A DNA stretch of 64,000 bases from an uncultured Pseudomonas sp. (GTDB lineage Bacteria > Pseudomonadota > Gammaproteobacteria > Pseudomonadales > Pseudomonadaceae), in NCBI RefSeq assembly GCF_943846705.1, contig NZ_OX044366.1:1798001-1862000 (forward strand). Reading direction: 5' to 3'. The stretch's first letter is position 1. Each line of letters opens with the position of its first letter. The notes under the pieces were generated by a model, which worked only from the letters and a program-made list of their open reading frames with translations, was not told the DNA's origin and did no database searches. The position numbers and the translations under genes were made by a program. Of the stretch, positions 35,493 through 43,642 are shown one piece after another.

Positions 35493-35519
35493 TAAAAATA
35501 TCTGCGCTGGCCTTCATAA
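35493..35519 (+). promoter_or_regulatory. Weak candidate FliA-type promoter of the chemoreceptor
   Basis: TAAAAATA at 35493-35500, an 11-base spacer and CTTCATAA at 35512-35519 have the right spacing, the -35 core TAAA and the -10 ending ATAA. The rest of the -10 box does not match. Confidence 0.3.
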
Positions 35520-35567
35520 GTCGGTGTTCCAGCCGTTATAGGTAGTAACGTTTCAGGAGTGTCTGCC

Positions 35568-37502
35568 GTGTTTGCCATTATTTCAGTGTTGCGCAGTCGC
35601 TTGCTGCTGCCGGTGTTTCTGGCGCTGGGCGTGGCCTTGTTGGTTCAAGTGGTGGTGGCGGTGGCGTTGACGCGTACCACGGTGGCGACGCTTGAGGGCG
35701 ATCTCGGCAAGGGCATGCAGGCCGATACGGCGCGCTTGCTGGATGAGTTGGCGAAGGCTAGTGACGAGGTGCGTGGCGGGCTGGATAGCCTTTCCGTCAG
35801 TACTCAGGCGCAGCTGGCCAAAGGGCTTTCCGCACGACTGGGTGAGGAGCAGGGGCAAATCCGTGCGGTGCTGGATAGCAACCTCAAGCGTTCTGCGGAT
35901 GAGCTGGCGCAGTTGTTGGCGGCCGTTGCGCCGAAAGCGATCTGGGATGCAGATGTGCCTGCGTTGACTGAGCTGGTGCGCGGCGCACATCGCAATCCAT
36001 CAGTGCTGTTTGTGGTGTATCTCGATGCGCAGGGTGAGCGCCTGACGCGCCACCTCAATCGCCAGGATTCCCGCGTGCGCGCGCTGCTGGCCAAGGGTGG
36101 CAGCGGTGGTGCGCTGGATAAAGTGCTGCAGGCTGCAGTCAGTGATTCGGGTGTGTATATCGCTGAGGCGACGATCAGTCCGATGGGCTCGGATATCGGT
36201 AAAGTTCTGCTGGGGGTTTCCACTGCCTCGGTGGATGAAGAGTTGGCGAAGCTGGATGCGCGTTTTGTCGATCTGATCGGCAGCAGTGGGCGGTTGGTTT
36301 CAGACAGTTTAAGTGGTGCCGCCACCAGCAGTGCGGACGCCTTGGCGGCGCGTTTGAGTGTTGCCCGTGATGCGGCTGCAGGTATGGAGCACGGCAGTCG
36401 TGAGTTGGTGCGGCAGGCGGCAGCCGGGTTGCGCTGGAGTATCAGTGTGGGGTTGGTGGTGGTGGCGCTGGTAATTCTGCTGGTGCTGGCGCTTGTGCTG
36501 GGGCGGCGAGTGGTCAGCAAGCTGCATACGTTGATTGCGGTGTTGGATGACTGGGCTGCGGGCGAGGGTGACCTGACGCGTCGGGTAGAGCTTGATAGTC
36601 GTGATGAAATTGGTGACATGGCGGCGGCGGTCAATCGTTTCGTCGCCAAGCTGCAACCGATTGTCCGTGAGGCGGGTGAAGTAGCCTCGCTCACTGGGCA
36701 GGAAATTGGTCATCTGGCTTCGCGCAGTGCGGCGGCCGAGTCGGCGGCAGAGCGTCAGCGTGATGAAGTGGCGGGTAGCTTGCAGGCCTTGGCCGAAATG
36801 GCGGGTGAGGCGCAGGCGGAAAGTCAGGCCATGCGCGAGGCGCTGCAGCGTGTCGGGGCGATTCGCCAGGCGGCGGACGAGAATGCGGCGATTGCGCTGC
36901 GTGTGGGTGGTTCGATCGAGGAGTTGGTGCGCCGTGTGGAAACAGGTGCGGCGGTGATTGAGCGGCTGGCCACGCAAAGCGAGCAGATTGAGGTGGTGCT
37001 GACGGTGATTCGCTCCATTGCCGAGCAAACCAACCTGTTGGCTTTGAATGCCGCGATTGAGGCGGCGCGTGCGGGTGAAAGCGGTCGTGGCTTTGCCGTG
37101 GTGGCTGATGAGGTGCGCGCCTTGGCCAGCAAGACGCAGCAATCGACGGGCGATATCCAGGCGCATATCGGTGCGCTGCAGCAGGGTGCGCGCGAAGCCG
37201 TTGAGGCGATTGCTCAGGCTGGCAAGCAGGCGGATCAGGGGCTGGTGGCGTTGCGTGAAAGTGCGCAGGTGCAGCAGGCGGTGCGTGAGGCAGTGGAGGA
37301 GGTGCACGGTGCAATCAATGCCGCGACTCAGGCGGCGGCGCATCAGGCTGATGGCGCGGGTGCGGTGCGTGGTCGCGTCGAGGTCATCCATGTCGAGGCG
37401 CAGCGTGCGGCGGAAGCGGTGGCGGCTACAGCCAATAGCGGGCGGGTGCTGGATGGGTTGGCGAAGAAGCTTAAGGCCAGCCTCGGGCAATTCCGCGTCT
37501 AA
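35568..37502 (+). CDS. Methyl-accepting chemotaxis protein
   Basis: This is a 644-residue transmembrane chemoreceptor. It has helix one at about 10-30, a periplasmic sensor of roughly 250 residues without a ligand domain I recognise (mostly helical, no DXF/Cache signature), and helix two near 285-305. A HAMP segment (DDWAAGEGDLTRRVELDS) and the signalling hairpin follow, with the tip IAEQTNLLALNAAIEAARAG and then GRGFAVVADEVR. The C-terminus ends KASLGQFRV, lacking the CheR/CheB pentapeptide. I chose the GTG at 35568, eight bases after CAGGAG. An in-frame GTG at 35559 overlaps that site. The ligand is unknown. Confidence 0.9.
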   Translation: MFAIISVLRSRLLLPVFLALGVALLVQVVVAVALTRTTVATLEGDLGKGMQADTARLLDELAKASDEVRGGLDSLSVSTQAQLAKGLSARLGEEQGQIRAVLDSNLKRSADELAQLLAAVAPKAIWDADVPALTELVRGAHRNPSVLFVVYLDAQGERLTRHLNRQDSRVRALLAKGGSGGALDKVLQAAVSDSGVYIAEATISPMGSDIGKVLLGVSTASVDEELAKLDARFVDLIGSSGRLVSDSLSGAATSSADALAARLSVARDAAAGMEHGSRELVRQAAAGLRWSISVGLVVVALVILLVLALVLGRRVVSKLHTLIAVLDDWAAGEGDLTRRVELDSRDEIGDMAAAVNRFVAKLQPIVREAGEVASLTGQEIGHLASRSAAAESAAERQRDEVAGSLQALAEMAGEAQAESQAMREALQRVGAIRQAADENAAIALRVGGSIEELVRRVETGAAVIERLATQSEQIEVVLTVIRSIAEQTNLLALNAAIEAARAGESGRGFAVVADEVRALASKTQQSTGDIQAHIGALQQGAREAVEAIAQAGKQADQGLVALRESAQVQQAVREAVEEVHGAINAATQAAAHQADGAGAVRGRVEVIHVEAQRAAEAVAATANSGRVLDGLAKKLKASLGQFRV

Positions 37503-37572
37503 ATCCAGGGCGGCGGGCGTTCTAGTGTCCGCTGTTTTGAGTGTTTTGAGTTGCCGATAAATTACAGGCAAT

Positions 37573-37602
37573 AAAAAACCGAGCCAGTGGCTCGGTTTTT
37601 TT
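37573..37602. terminator. Bidirectional terminator, chemoreceptor/tRNA-Leu
   Basis: A 13-base stem AAAAAACCGAGCC/GGCTCGGTTTTTT with a three-base loop and T7 can end the rightward chemoreceptor transcript. Its A6 side also gives a U tail to the leftward tRNA-Leu transcript, whose CCA end lies five bases away. Confidence 0.9.
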
Positions 37603-37606
37603 GAAT

Positions 37607-37693
37607 TGGTGCCCAGGAGAAGACTCGAACTTCCACGACCGTAAGGTCACCAGCACCTGAAGCTGGCGTGTCTACCAATTTCACCACCTGGGC
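37607..37693 (-). tRNA. tRNA-Leu (anticodon CAG)
   Basis: On the minus strand the sequence folds as a class II leucine tRNA. The acceptor stem is GCCCAGG/CCTGGGC, the D arm contains TGGTAGACACG, and the anticodon arm CCAGC-TTCAGGT-GCTGG gives anticodon CAG (reads CUG). The long variable arm is TGACCTTACGGTCG and the T arm is GGAAGTTCGAGTCTTCT. The CCA end is encoded (37607-37609). The length is 87 bases with CCA. CUG is the most used leucine codon in Pseudomonas. Confidence 0.96.
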
Positions 37694-37766
37694 ATTGATT
37701 GCAAAATTTGCTTATTTGCGATCAACTACAACTTGGTTAACTTCGTTTCCCGTCGTTGTGGCGCGC

Positions 37767-37795
37767 ATAATACGGATCGAGTTTTTACTTGTAAA
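37767..37795 (-). promoter_or_regulatory. Probable sigma-70 promoter of tRNA-Leu
   Basis: Read leftward, TTTACA (37790-37795), a 17-base spacer and TATTAT (37767-37772) make a good promoter 73 bases upstream of the tRNA. The -10 is followed by a GC-rich discriminator (GCGCGCC), typical of stringently controlled stable-RNA promoters. Confidence 0.65.
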
Positions 37796-37816
37796 CCCCT
37801 GTGGTTAAAATATTTT
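37789..37816 (+). promoter_or_regulatory. Candidate promoter of rnr
   Basis: TTGTAA (37789-37794), 16 bases and TATTTT (37811-37816) lie 92 bases before the rnr ATG. The -35 overlaps the -35 of the divergent tRNA-Leu promoter. Confidence 0.4.
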
Positions 37817-37908
37817 ATTCTGTGTGCTGTGCTGACCTGGACAGTGGTTTCGCGCTTCAATAGGCACATGGCAAACCGAATTTGTGTAGATAAGGTGAAT
37901 TACCTCTA

Positions 37909-40446
37909 ATGGCCGATTGGCAATCCCTCGATCCCGAGGCCGCTCGTGAAGCGGAAAAATACGAAAACCCCATCCCTAGTCGTGAGCTGATTTTGCAGCA
38001 CTTGGATGAGCGTGGCTCTCCTGCCGCTCGCGAAGAGCTGGCTGCTGAATTTTCCCTGAGTACAGATGACCAGTTGGAAGCCTTGCGCCGTCGTCTGCGC
38101 GCGATGGAACGTGATGGTCAGCTGATCTATACCCGTCGTGGCACCTATGCCCCGGTAGATAAGCTCGACTTGATTCTGGGTCGCGTCAGCGGGCATCGCG
38201 ATGGTTTTGGTTTTCTGGTGCCGGATGACGGCAGTGATGACCTGTTTCTGAGTCCTGCGCAGATGCGCCTGGTGTTCGATGGCGACCGTGCGTTGGCGCG
38301 GGTTTCCGGCCTCGATCGACGCGGGCGTCGTGAAGGTGCGGTGGTGGAAGTGATCTTCCGCGCCCATGAAAGCATCGTCGGTCGTTACTACGAAGAAAGT
38401 GACGTCGGCTTTGTTGTCGCCGATAACCCGAAGATCCAGCAGGAAGTGTTGGTGACGCCGGGGCGTAACGCAGGTGCCAAGCAGGGTCAGTTTGTAGAGG
38501 TGAAAATCACCCACTGGCCGACTACACGTTTCCAGCCTCAAGGGGATGTGGTCGAGGTTGTTGGCAACTACATGGCGCCGGGCATGGAAATCGATGTTGC
38601 CCTGCGCAGCTACGATATTCCTCACGTCTGGCCTGAGGCCGTGGTGAAGGAGGCGAGCAAGCTCAAGCCGGAGGTCGAGGAAAAAGACAAAGAGAAGCGT
38701 GTTGACCTGCGCCACTTGCCGTTCGTCACCATCGATGGTGAGGATGCCCGTGACTTCGATGATGCGGTGTATTGCGAGAAAAACGGCAGCAACTGGCGCC
38801 TGTTCTCCGGCGGCTGGAAGCTCTATGTCGCCATCGCTGACGTTTCTCATTATGTGAAAGTCGATTCGGCGCTGGATGCCGAGGCGCAGGTGCGCGGCAA
38901 CTCGGTGTACTTCCCTGAGCGGGTTATCCCGATGCTGCCGGAAGAGTTGTCCAACGGCTTGTGCTCGTTGAATCCGCATGTCGATCGCCTGGCGATGGTG
39001 TGCGAGATCACTCTCTCGAAAACCGGCAAGATGACCGACTATCAGTTCTATGAGGCGGTGATCCATTCCCATGCTCGGCTGACCTACAACAAGGTCAGTG
39101 CCATGCTTGAGCAGCCGAAAAGCACGGAAGGCAAAGCCCTGCGTAGCGAGTACAAAGAAGTAGTGCCGCATCTTAAGCAGCTCTACTCGCTGTATCAGGT
39201 GTTGTTGGCGGCGCGACATGAGCGTGGTGCCATCGACTTTGAAACCCAGGAAACCCGGATCATCTTCGGTGCGGACCGCAAGATTTCGGATATCTGCCCA
39301 ACTCAGCGCAATGATGCGCACAAGTTGATCGAAGAATGCATGCTGGCCGCCAACGTCGCGACTGCGGCGTTTATGCAGAAGCATGAAATTCCGGCCTTGT
39401 ATCGTGTGCATGACGGTCCGCCGCCAGAGCGTGTCGAAAAGCTCAAGGCGTTCCTCACCGAGCTGGGTCTGTCGCTGCATCGCGGCAAATCCAAAGATGG
39501 CCCAACGCCGAAGGACTACCAGCAGTTGCTGGAAAGCATTCGCGGCCGTGCGGATTACCATCTGATCCAGACCGTGATGCTGCGCTCGCTCAGTCAGGCG
39601 GTTTATAGCGCCGACAATCAGGGGCACTTTGGTCTGAACTACGAGGCCTATGCGCACTTCACGTCGCCGATTCGCCGCTACCCGGACTTGTTGATCCATC
39701 GGGCGATTCGTAGCGTGGTGCGCTCCAAGCTCGATACTCCGCATGTTAAGCGTGCTGGTGCGGCGATCATGCCGCGCGCGCGTATTTATCCCTACGATGA
39801 GGCGATTCTCGAGCAGCTCGGTGAGCAGTGTTCGATGTCCGAGCGTCGTGCCGATGAGGCGACTCGCGATGTGGTGAACTGGCTCAAGTGTGAGTTCATG
39901 AAAGACCGCGTCGGTGAGACCTTCCCGGGTGTGATTACCGCCGTTACGGGGTTCGGTCTGTTCGTCGAGTTGAAAGACATCTACGTCGAAGGGCTGGTGC
40001 ATGTCACGGCCTTGCCGGGCGACTACTACCACTTCGATCCCGTGCATCACCGATTGGCGGGTGAGCGCAGTGGTCGTAGTTTCCGCTTGGGCGATAGCAT
40101 CGAAGTTAAGGTCATGCGCGTCGATCTTGATGAGCGCAAGATCGATTTCGAGCTGGCCGAAGACAAAGTTGCAGCACCTGCCGGTGCGCGGCGCGGTGGT
40201 TTTGAGTCGGCTGCAGGTAAAACGGGTCGTCGTGGTGAGCGTAAAGCGCCCGCTGGTTCGGATGTAGAGAAAAGCCGCGCGCTGAAAAAGTCGCTGCTGA
40301 GTGATTCGAAGGGCAAGTCCGCCAAGGGCTCGCCTAAGGGTGAGGCGTCCGGTAAGTCGGGCAAGTCTGGCGCGCATCGCAAGGGCGGCGCTACCGGTGG
40401 CGCGCCGAGCTCTGCTGGACCGCGCAAGCGTAAGGCGAAGTCATGA
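37909..40446 (+). CDS. rnr: Ribonuclease R
   Basis: RNase R is a 3'-5' exoribonuclease that degrades structured RNA and helps in ribosome quality control. The protein is 845 residues. In order it has an N-terminal winged helix (15-80), cold-shock domains (about 90-230), the RNB catalytic domain with DGEDARDFDDAVYC, an S1 domain (FPGVITAVTGFGLFVELKD) and a long basic tail of about 85 residues rich in Lys, Gly, Ser and Ala. The ATG at 37909 follows AAGGTGAATTACCTCTA. It overlaps rlmB by four bases (ATGA), a conserved arrangement. Confidence 0.97.
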   Translation: MADWQSLDPEAAREAEKYENPIPSRELILQHLDERGSPAAREELAAEFSLSTDDQLEALRRRLRAMERDGQLIYTRRGTYAPVDKLDLILGRVSGHRDGFGFLVPDDGSDDLFLSPAQMRLVFDGDRALARVSGLDRRGRREGAVVEVIFRAHESIVGRYYEESDVGFVVADNPKIQQEVLVTPGRNAGAKQGQFVEVKITHWPTTRFQPQGDVVEVVGNYMAPGMEIDVALRSYDIPHVWPEAVVKEASKLKPEVEEKDKEKRVDLRHLPFVTIDGEDARDFDDAVYCEKNGSNWRLFSGGWKLYVAIADVSHYVKVDSALDAEAQVRGNSVYFPERVIPMLPEELSNGLCSLNPHVDRLAMVCEITLSKTGKMTDYQFYEAVIHSHARLTYNKVSAMLEQPKSTEGKALRSEYKEVVPHLKQLYSLYQVLLAARHERGAIDFETQETRIIFGADRKISDICPTQRNDAHKLIEECMLAANVATAAFMQKHEIPALYRVHDGPPPERVEKLKAFLTELGLSLHRGKSKDGPTPKDYQQLLESIRGRADYHLIQTVMLRSLSQAVYSADNQGHFGLNYEAYAHFTSPIRRYPDLLIHRAIRSVVRSKLDTPHVKRAGAAIMPRARIYPYDEAILEQLGEQCSMSERRADEATRDVVNWLKCEFMKDRVGETFPGVITAVTGFGLFVELKDIYVEGLVHVTALPGDYYHFDPVHHRLAGERSGRSFRLGDSIEVKVMRVDLDERKIDFELAEDKVAAPAGARRGGFESAAGKTGRRGERKAPAGSDVEKSRALKKSLLSDSKGKSAKGSPKGEASGKSGKSGAHRKGGATGGAPSSAGPRKRKAKS

Positions 40447-41198
40447 GTCAGCTGGAAAAGATCTACGGTGTGCATGCCGTAGAGGCGCTATTGCGCCATC
40501 ACCCGAAGCGGGTCAAGCAGGTCTGGCTGGCCGAGGGGCGCAATGACCCGCGGGTGCAGGTTCTCCTGGCGCTGGCAGCGGATGCGCGGGTTGCCGTGGG
40601 GCAGTGCGAGCGCCGTGAAATGGACTCTTGGGTTGAGGGCGTGCATCAGGGCGTGGTGGCTGAAGTCAGTCCTAGCCAGGTCTGGGGTGAGGCAATGCTC
40701 GATGAGCTGCTTGACCGCACCGAAGGCGCGCCGTTGTTGCTGGTGCTCGATGGTGTGACTGACCCGCATAACCTTGGTGCCTGTCTGCGTACTGCCGATG
40801 CCGCCGGTGCGTTGGCGGTGATCGTGCCGAAGGACAAGTCCGCCACGCTCAATGCCACTGTGCGTAAGGTGGCCTGCGGTGCCGCCGAGGTGATTCCCCT
40901 AGTGGCGGTGACCAACCTGGCGCGCAGCCTGGAGAAGCTCCAGCAGCGTGGCCTTTGGGTTGTCGGTACCGCCGGTGAGGCTGAGATGGAGTTGTACGAG
41001 CATGACCTGACCGGGCCGACCGTGTTGATCATGGGCGCAGAGGGCAAGGGTATGCGCCGTTTGACCCGTGAGCATTGCGATTATCTGGTCAAGTTGCCGA
41101 TGGCGGGTAGCGTCAGCAGTCTCAACGTCTCGGTGGCGACCGGTGTTTGCCTGTTTGAAGCATTGCGTCAGCGCAAGGCTGGCGGCAAGAAGAAGTAA
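40443..41198 (+). CDS. rlmB: 23S rRNA (guanosine-2'-O)-methyltransferase RlmB
   Basis: RlmB methylates the ribose of G2251 in the peptidyl-transferase region of 23S rRNA. The protein is 251 residues of the SpoU/TrmH knot family. It has an N-terminal RNA-binding domain (KIYGVHAVEALL) and the three SpoU motifs: DGVTDPHNLGACLRTAD, VLIMGAEGKGMRRL and MAGSVSSLNVSVATGV. Its ATG overlaps the rnr stop. A 249-base leader to rpsF follows. Confidence 0.96.
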   Translation: MSQLEKIYGVHAVEALLRHHPKRVKQVWLAEGRNDPRVQVLLALAADARVAVGQCERREMDSWVEGVHQGVVAEVSPSQVWGEAMLDELLDRTEGAPLLLVLDGVTDPHNLGACLRTADAAGALAVIVPKDKSATLNATVRKVACGAAEVIPLVAVTNLARSLEKLQQRGLWVVGTAGEAEMELYEHDLTGPTVLIMGAEGKGMRRLTREHCDYLVKLPMAGSVSSLNVSVATGVCLFEALRQRKAGGKKK

Positions 41199-41297
41199 TG
41201 CCTGTGCCGGGCGCTCAGCGGCGCTCGGCATGCTTGAGTGGCCGGCGGCTTGCTTTGCTCGCTGGCGCTTAGTTGTTCAAATAATCACCAGTTCGTC

Positions 41298-41326
41298 TTG
41301 CGTGTGGCAGGGGGCTTCACTAGAAT
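41298..41326 (+). promoter_or_regulatory. Probable sigma-70 promoter of rpsF operon
   Basis: TTGCGT (41298-41303), a 17-base spacer and TAGAAT (41321-41326) lie 122 bases before rpsF. The leader that follows has two hairpins (41334-41347 and 41403-41426). Confidence 0.55.
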
Positions 41327-41402
41327 GTCGCCCCTTGCCGCAACGGCAGGCGCGTTTGCGCCTTTCTGTTTCTGCAAGACAAACAAGTGAAATTCACTCC
41401 TT

Positions 41403-41426
41403 GCCTGACCGCATTTCGCGGCAGGC
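41403..41426 (+). promoter_or_regulatory. Candidate S6:S18-binding leader hairpin
   Basis: The rpsF leader holds a stem GCCTG/CAGGC, a bulged A, a second stem CCGC/GCGG and a five-base loop, 22 bases before the ATG. Leaders of rpsF in many bacteria carry a CCG-containing hairpin bound by the S6:S18 pair for feedback control. The match here is by eye. Confidence 0.45.
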
Positions 41427-41447
41427 TACAACCCGTAAGGAGCATTT

Positions 41448-41870
41448 ATGCGTCATTACGAAATCATCTTTCTGGTTCACCCGGACCAGAGCGAGCAAGT
41501 CGGCGGCATGGTTGAGCGTTACACCAAGCTGATCGAAGAAGACGGCGGCAAGATTCATCGCCTGGAAGATTGGGGTCGTCGTCAGCTGGCTTACGCCATC
41601 AACAACGTCCACAAAGCTCACTACGTGATGCTTAACGTTGAGTGCACTGGTAAGGCCCTGGCTGAGCTGGAAGACAACTTCCGTTACAACGATGCCGTGA
41701 TCCGTAACCTGGTCATCCGTCGCGACGAGGCCGTTATCGACCAGTCCGAGATGCTCAAGGCCGAAGAAAACCGCAGTGAGCGCCGTGAGCGTCGTGACCG
41801 TCCTGAAAACGCTGATTCCAACGATAGCGATGACAGCGACAACAACGACAGCGACAACGCTGACGAGTAA
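41448..41870 (+). CDS. rpsF: Small ribosomal protein bS6
   Basis: bS6 sits on the 30S platform with bS18. The protein is 140 residues. The core (MRHYEIIFLVHPDQSEQV through RNLVIRRDEAV) is the standard fold. After about residue 107 comes a charged linker (KAEENRSERRERRDRPE) and a tail made almost only of Asp, Ser and Asn, encoded by near-repeats of GACAGCGACAAC. E. coli bS6 also has an acidic tail that receives added Glu residues. AAGGAG precedes the ATG. rpsR starts 28 bases later. Confidence 0.97.
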   Translation: MRHYEIIFLVHPDQSEQVGGMVERYTKLIEEDGGKIHRLEDWGRRQLAYAINNVHKAHYVMLNVECTGKALAELEDNFRYNDAVIRNLVIRRDEAVIDQSEMLKAEENRSERRERRDRPENADSNDSDDSDNNDSDNADE

Positions 41871-41898
41871 TCCACGGATCTATTGAGGAGCCACTCTC

Positions 41899-42129
41899 AT
41901 GGCACGTTTCTTCCGTCGTCGTAAATTCTGCCGTTTCACCGCAGAAGAAGTGAAAGAGATCGATTTCAAAGATCTCAACACGCTGAAAGCTTATATCTCG
42001 GAAACCGGCAAGATCGTTCCTAGCCGTATCACCGGTACTAAGGCTCGTTATCAGCGTCAGCTGGCTACCGCTATCAAGCGCGCCCGCTTCCTGGCCCTGC
42101 TGCCTTACACCGACAGCCACGGCCGCTGA
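41899..42129 (+). CDS. rpsR: Small ribosomal protein bS18
   Basis: bS18 is a 76-residue basic protein of the 30S platform. It begins ARFFRRRKFCRFTAEEV and contains the conserved ITGTKARYQRQLATAIKRAR. It follows rpsF with GAGGAG before its ATG. The priB gene found between rpsF and rpsR in enterobacteria is absent here, as expected in pseudomonads. Confidence 0.97.
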   Translation: MARFFRRRKFCRFTAEEVKEIDFKDLNTLKAYISETGKIVPSRITGTKARYQRQLATAIKRARFLALLPYTDSHGR

Positions 42130-42165
42130 GACCGGATGTTCGACAAGAAGTAAGGGATAGATCGC

Positions 42166-43059
42166 ATGCGCGCCTTAGCTGAATTCATTATGCGCGGCCG
42201 TATGCAGGCCACTCTCGTAGTGGTGGTTTCTGCGGCATTGCCGCTGTTGTTCTGGTTAAGTGCTGCCGCTGGAAGCCTGGTGCTTCTGCGGCGCGGTTGG
42301 AGTGATGCCGTTGGCATCCTCGCCTGGGCCCTGCTGCCGGCCATTGGCTGGTGGTATTTTGGTGAGCCGCGCACCCTGTTGGTGTTGCTCGGTGCGCTGG
42401 GGTTGGCGTTGTTGTTGCGCGCTAATCTGTCCTGGAATCGTGTGCTGCTTTGCAGCGTGGCATTGGGCCTGGTGTATGGGGTGGTCTTGGGCGCGGTGTT
42501 CCGCGAACCCATCGAGGCAATGGCGCTTGAGCTGCAAAAGCTCATGCCGCAAATGCTCGATGGGGTTCACCAGCAGTTGTCGGTGGATGAGCGAGCGCGT
42601 CTGGATAGCCTGATTGCACCGGTGCTGACCGGTTTGATCGCGGCGTTGTTGCAGATAGTCAGTCTGTTGAGCCTGATGCTTGGGCGCTTCTGGCAGGCGC
42701 AGTTGTATAACCCGGGTGGTTTTGGTCGCGAGTTTCGCGCGCTACGCCTCCCACCACCGCTGGCGATGTTGCTGCTGGTTGGCATGCTGTTAGGGCCCAA
42801 TCTGGGCCCACAAATGGCCATGTTGACGCCGTTGTGCAGTGTGCCGCTAGCGTTTGCCGGTATCGCCCTGTTGCATGGGGTGGTGGCGCAAGGTCGGTTG
42901 GGCAAGTTCTGGCTGGTTGGGGTGTACATCACGCTGTTGCTGTTTATGCAGCTGACTTATCCGTTACTGGTGGTTTTGGCCATTGTCGACAGTCTGTTTG
43001 ATTTTCGTGGTCGCTTTGAGCGCAAACAAGGCTCGGGCCCTGCGAACGGTGAAGGTTAA
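42166..43059 (+). CDS. DUF2232 family polytopic membrane protein
   Basis: This is a 297-residue protein with six to eight membrane helices and almost no soluble domain. Clear ones are LVVVVSAALPLLFWLSAAAG, LLVLLGALGLALLLRA, VLLCSVALGLVYGVVLGAVF and the last, FWLVGVYITLLLFMQLTYPLL. It matches the DUF2232/YybS-like family that sits between rpsR and rplI in Pseudomonas. Function is unknown. It lies 36 bases after rpsR and 21 bases before rplI, so it is expressed with ribosomal protein genes. Confidence 0.8.
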   Translation: MRALAEFIMRGRMQATLVVVVSAALPLLFWLSAAAGSLVLLRRGWSDAVGILAWALLPAIGWWYFGEPRTLLVLLGALGLALLLRANLSWNRVLLCSVALGLVYGVVLGAVFREPIEAMALELQKLMPQMLDGVHQQLSVDERARLDSLIAPVLTGLIAALLQIVSLLSLMLGRFWQAQLYNPGGFGREFRALRLPPPLAMLLLVGMLLGPNLGPQMAMLTPLCSVPLAFAGIALLHGVVAQGRLGKFWLVGVYITLLLFMQLTYPLLVVLAIVDSLFDFRGRFERKQGSGPANGEG

Positions 43060-43080
43060 AAGTTAAGAGGTTATTACCAA

Positions 43081-43527
43081 ATGGAACTGATCCTGCTGGA
43101 AAAAGTCGCCAACCTGGGCAACCTGGGCGATAAAGTGAACGTTAAGGCCGGTTACGGTCGTAACTTCCTGCTGCCATTCGGCAAAGCAACTGCTGCAACC
43201 CCAGCCAACGTGGCTGCGTTTGAAGCACGTCGCGCCGAGTTGGAAAAACTGGCTGCCGAGAAGAAAGCTTACGCTGAATCCCGTGCTGCTCAGTTGGCTG
43301 AACTGGAAGTCACCATCACCGCTACCGCGGGCGATGAAGGCAAACTGTTCGGTTCGATCGGTACTCACGACATCGCTGAAGCCCTGACCGCCTCCGGCGT
43401 TGAAGTGGCTAAAGCTGAAGTGCGTCTGCCGAACGGCACCATTCGTCAGCTTGGCGAATACGACGTAGCCGTGCACTTGCACAGCGACGTTGAAGCAACC
43501 GTTAAGGTTGTTGTTGTAGCCGCCTAA
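43081..43527 (+). CDS. rplI: Large ribosomal protein bL9
   Basis: bL9 binds 23S rRNA near the L1 stalk. The protein is 148 residues. The N-terminal domain is MELILLEKVANLGNLGD followed by the YGRNFLLPFGKA signature. A long central helix (AFEARRAELEKLAAEKKAYA) connects to the C-terminal domain. It closes the rpsF-rpsR-DUF2232-rplI group, ahead of a strong terminator. Confidence 0.97.
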   Translation: MELILLEKVANLGNLGDKVNVKAGYGRNFLLPFGKATAATPANVAAFEARRAELEKLAAEKKAYAESRAAQLAELEVTITATAGDEGKLFGSIGTHDIAEALTASGVEVAKAEVRLPNGTIRQLGEYDVAVHLHSDVEATVKVVVVAA

Positions 43528-43573
43528 CGGGCAGCTCAACGGGCTTGCACTTAGGTGCAGGCTCGCTAACATC

Positions 43574-43614
43574 GGGCACGGCATTGCGAAAGCGATGCCG
43601 TGCCCTTTGTTTTT
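43574..43614 (+). terminator. Terminator after rplI
   Basis: A 14-base stem GGGCACGGCATTGC with a GAAA tetraloop (one G-T pair) is followed by TTTGTTTTT. It ends 28 bases before the dnaB ATG. Confidence 0.9.
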
Positions 43615-43642
43615 CAAACACAGAATTCTTTTCCCGAGCCTT

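Noticed and set aside
34055..35578. 507-codon minus-strand frame over purA
   Set aside because: Antisense shadow of purA, rich in His/Gln/Arg with no domain.
36309..37571. 420-codon minus-strand frame over the chemoreceptor
   Set aside because: Antisense shadow of a repetitive Ala-rich gene.
37906..40377. 823-codon open frame on the minus strand over rnr
   Set aside because: It mirrors rnr codon for codon, has no ribosome-binding site and shows no family pattern. Such antisense frames are common in GC-rich Pseudomonas genes.
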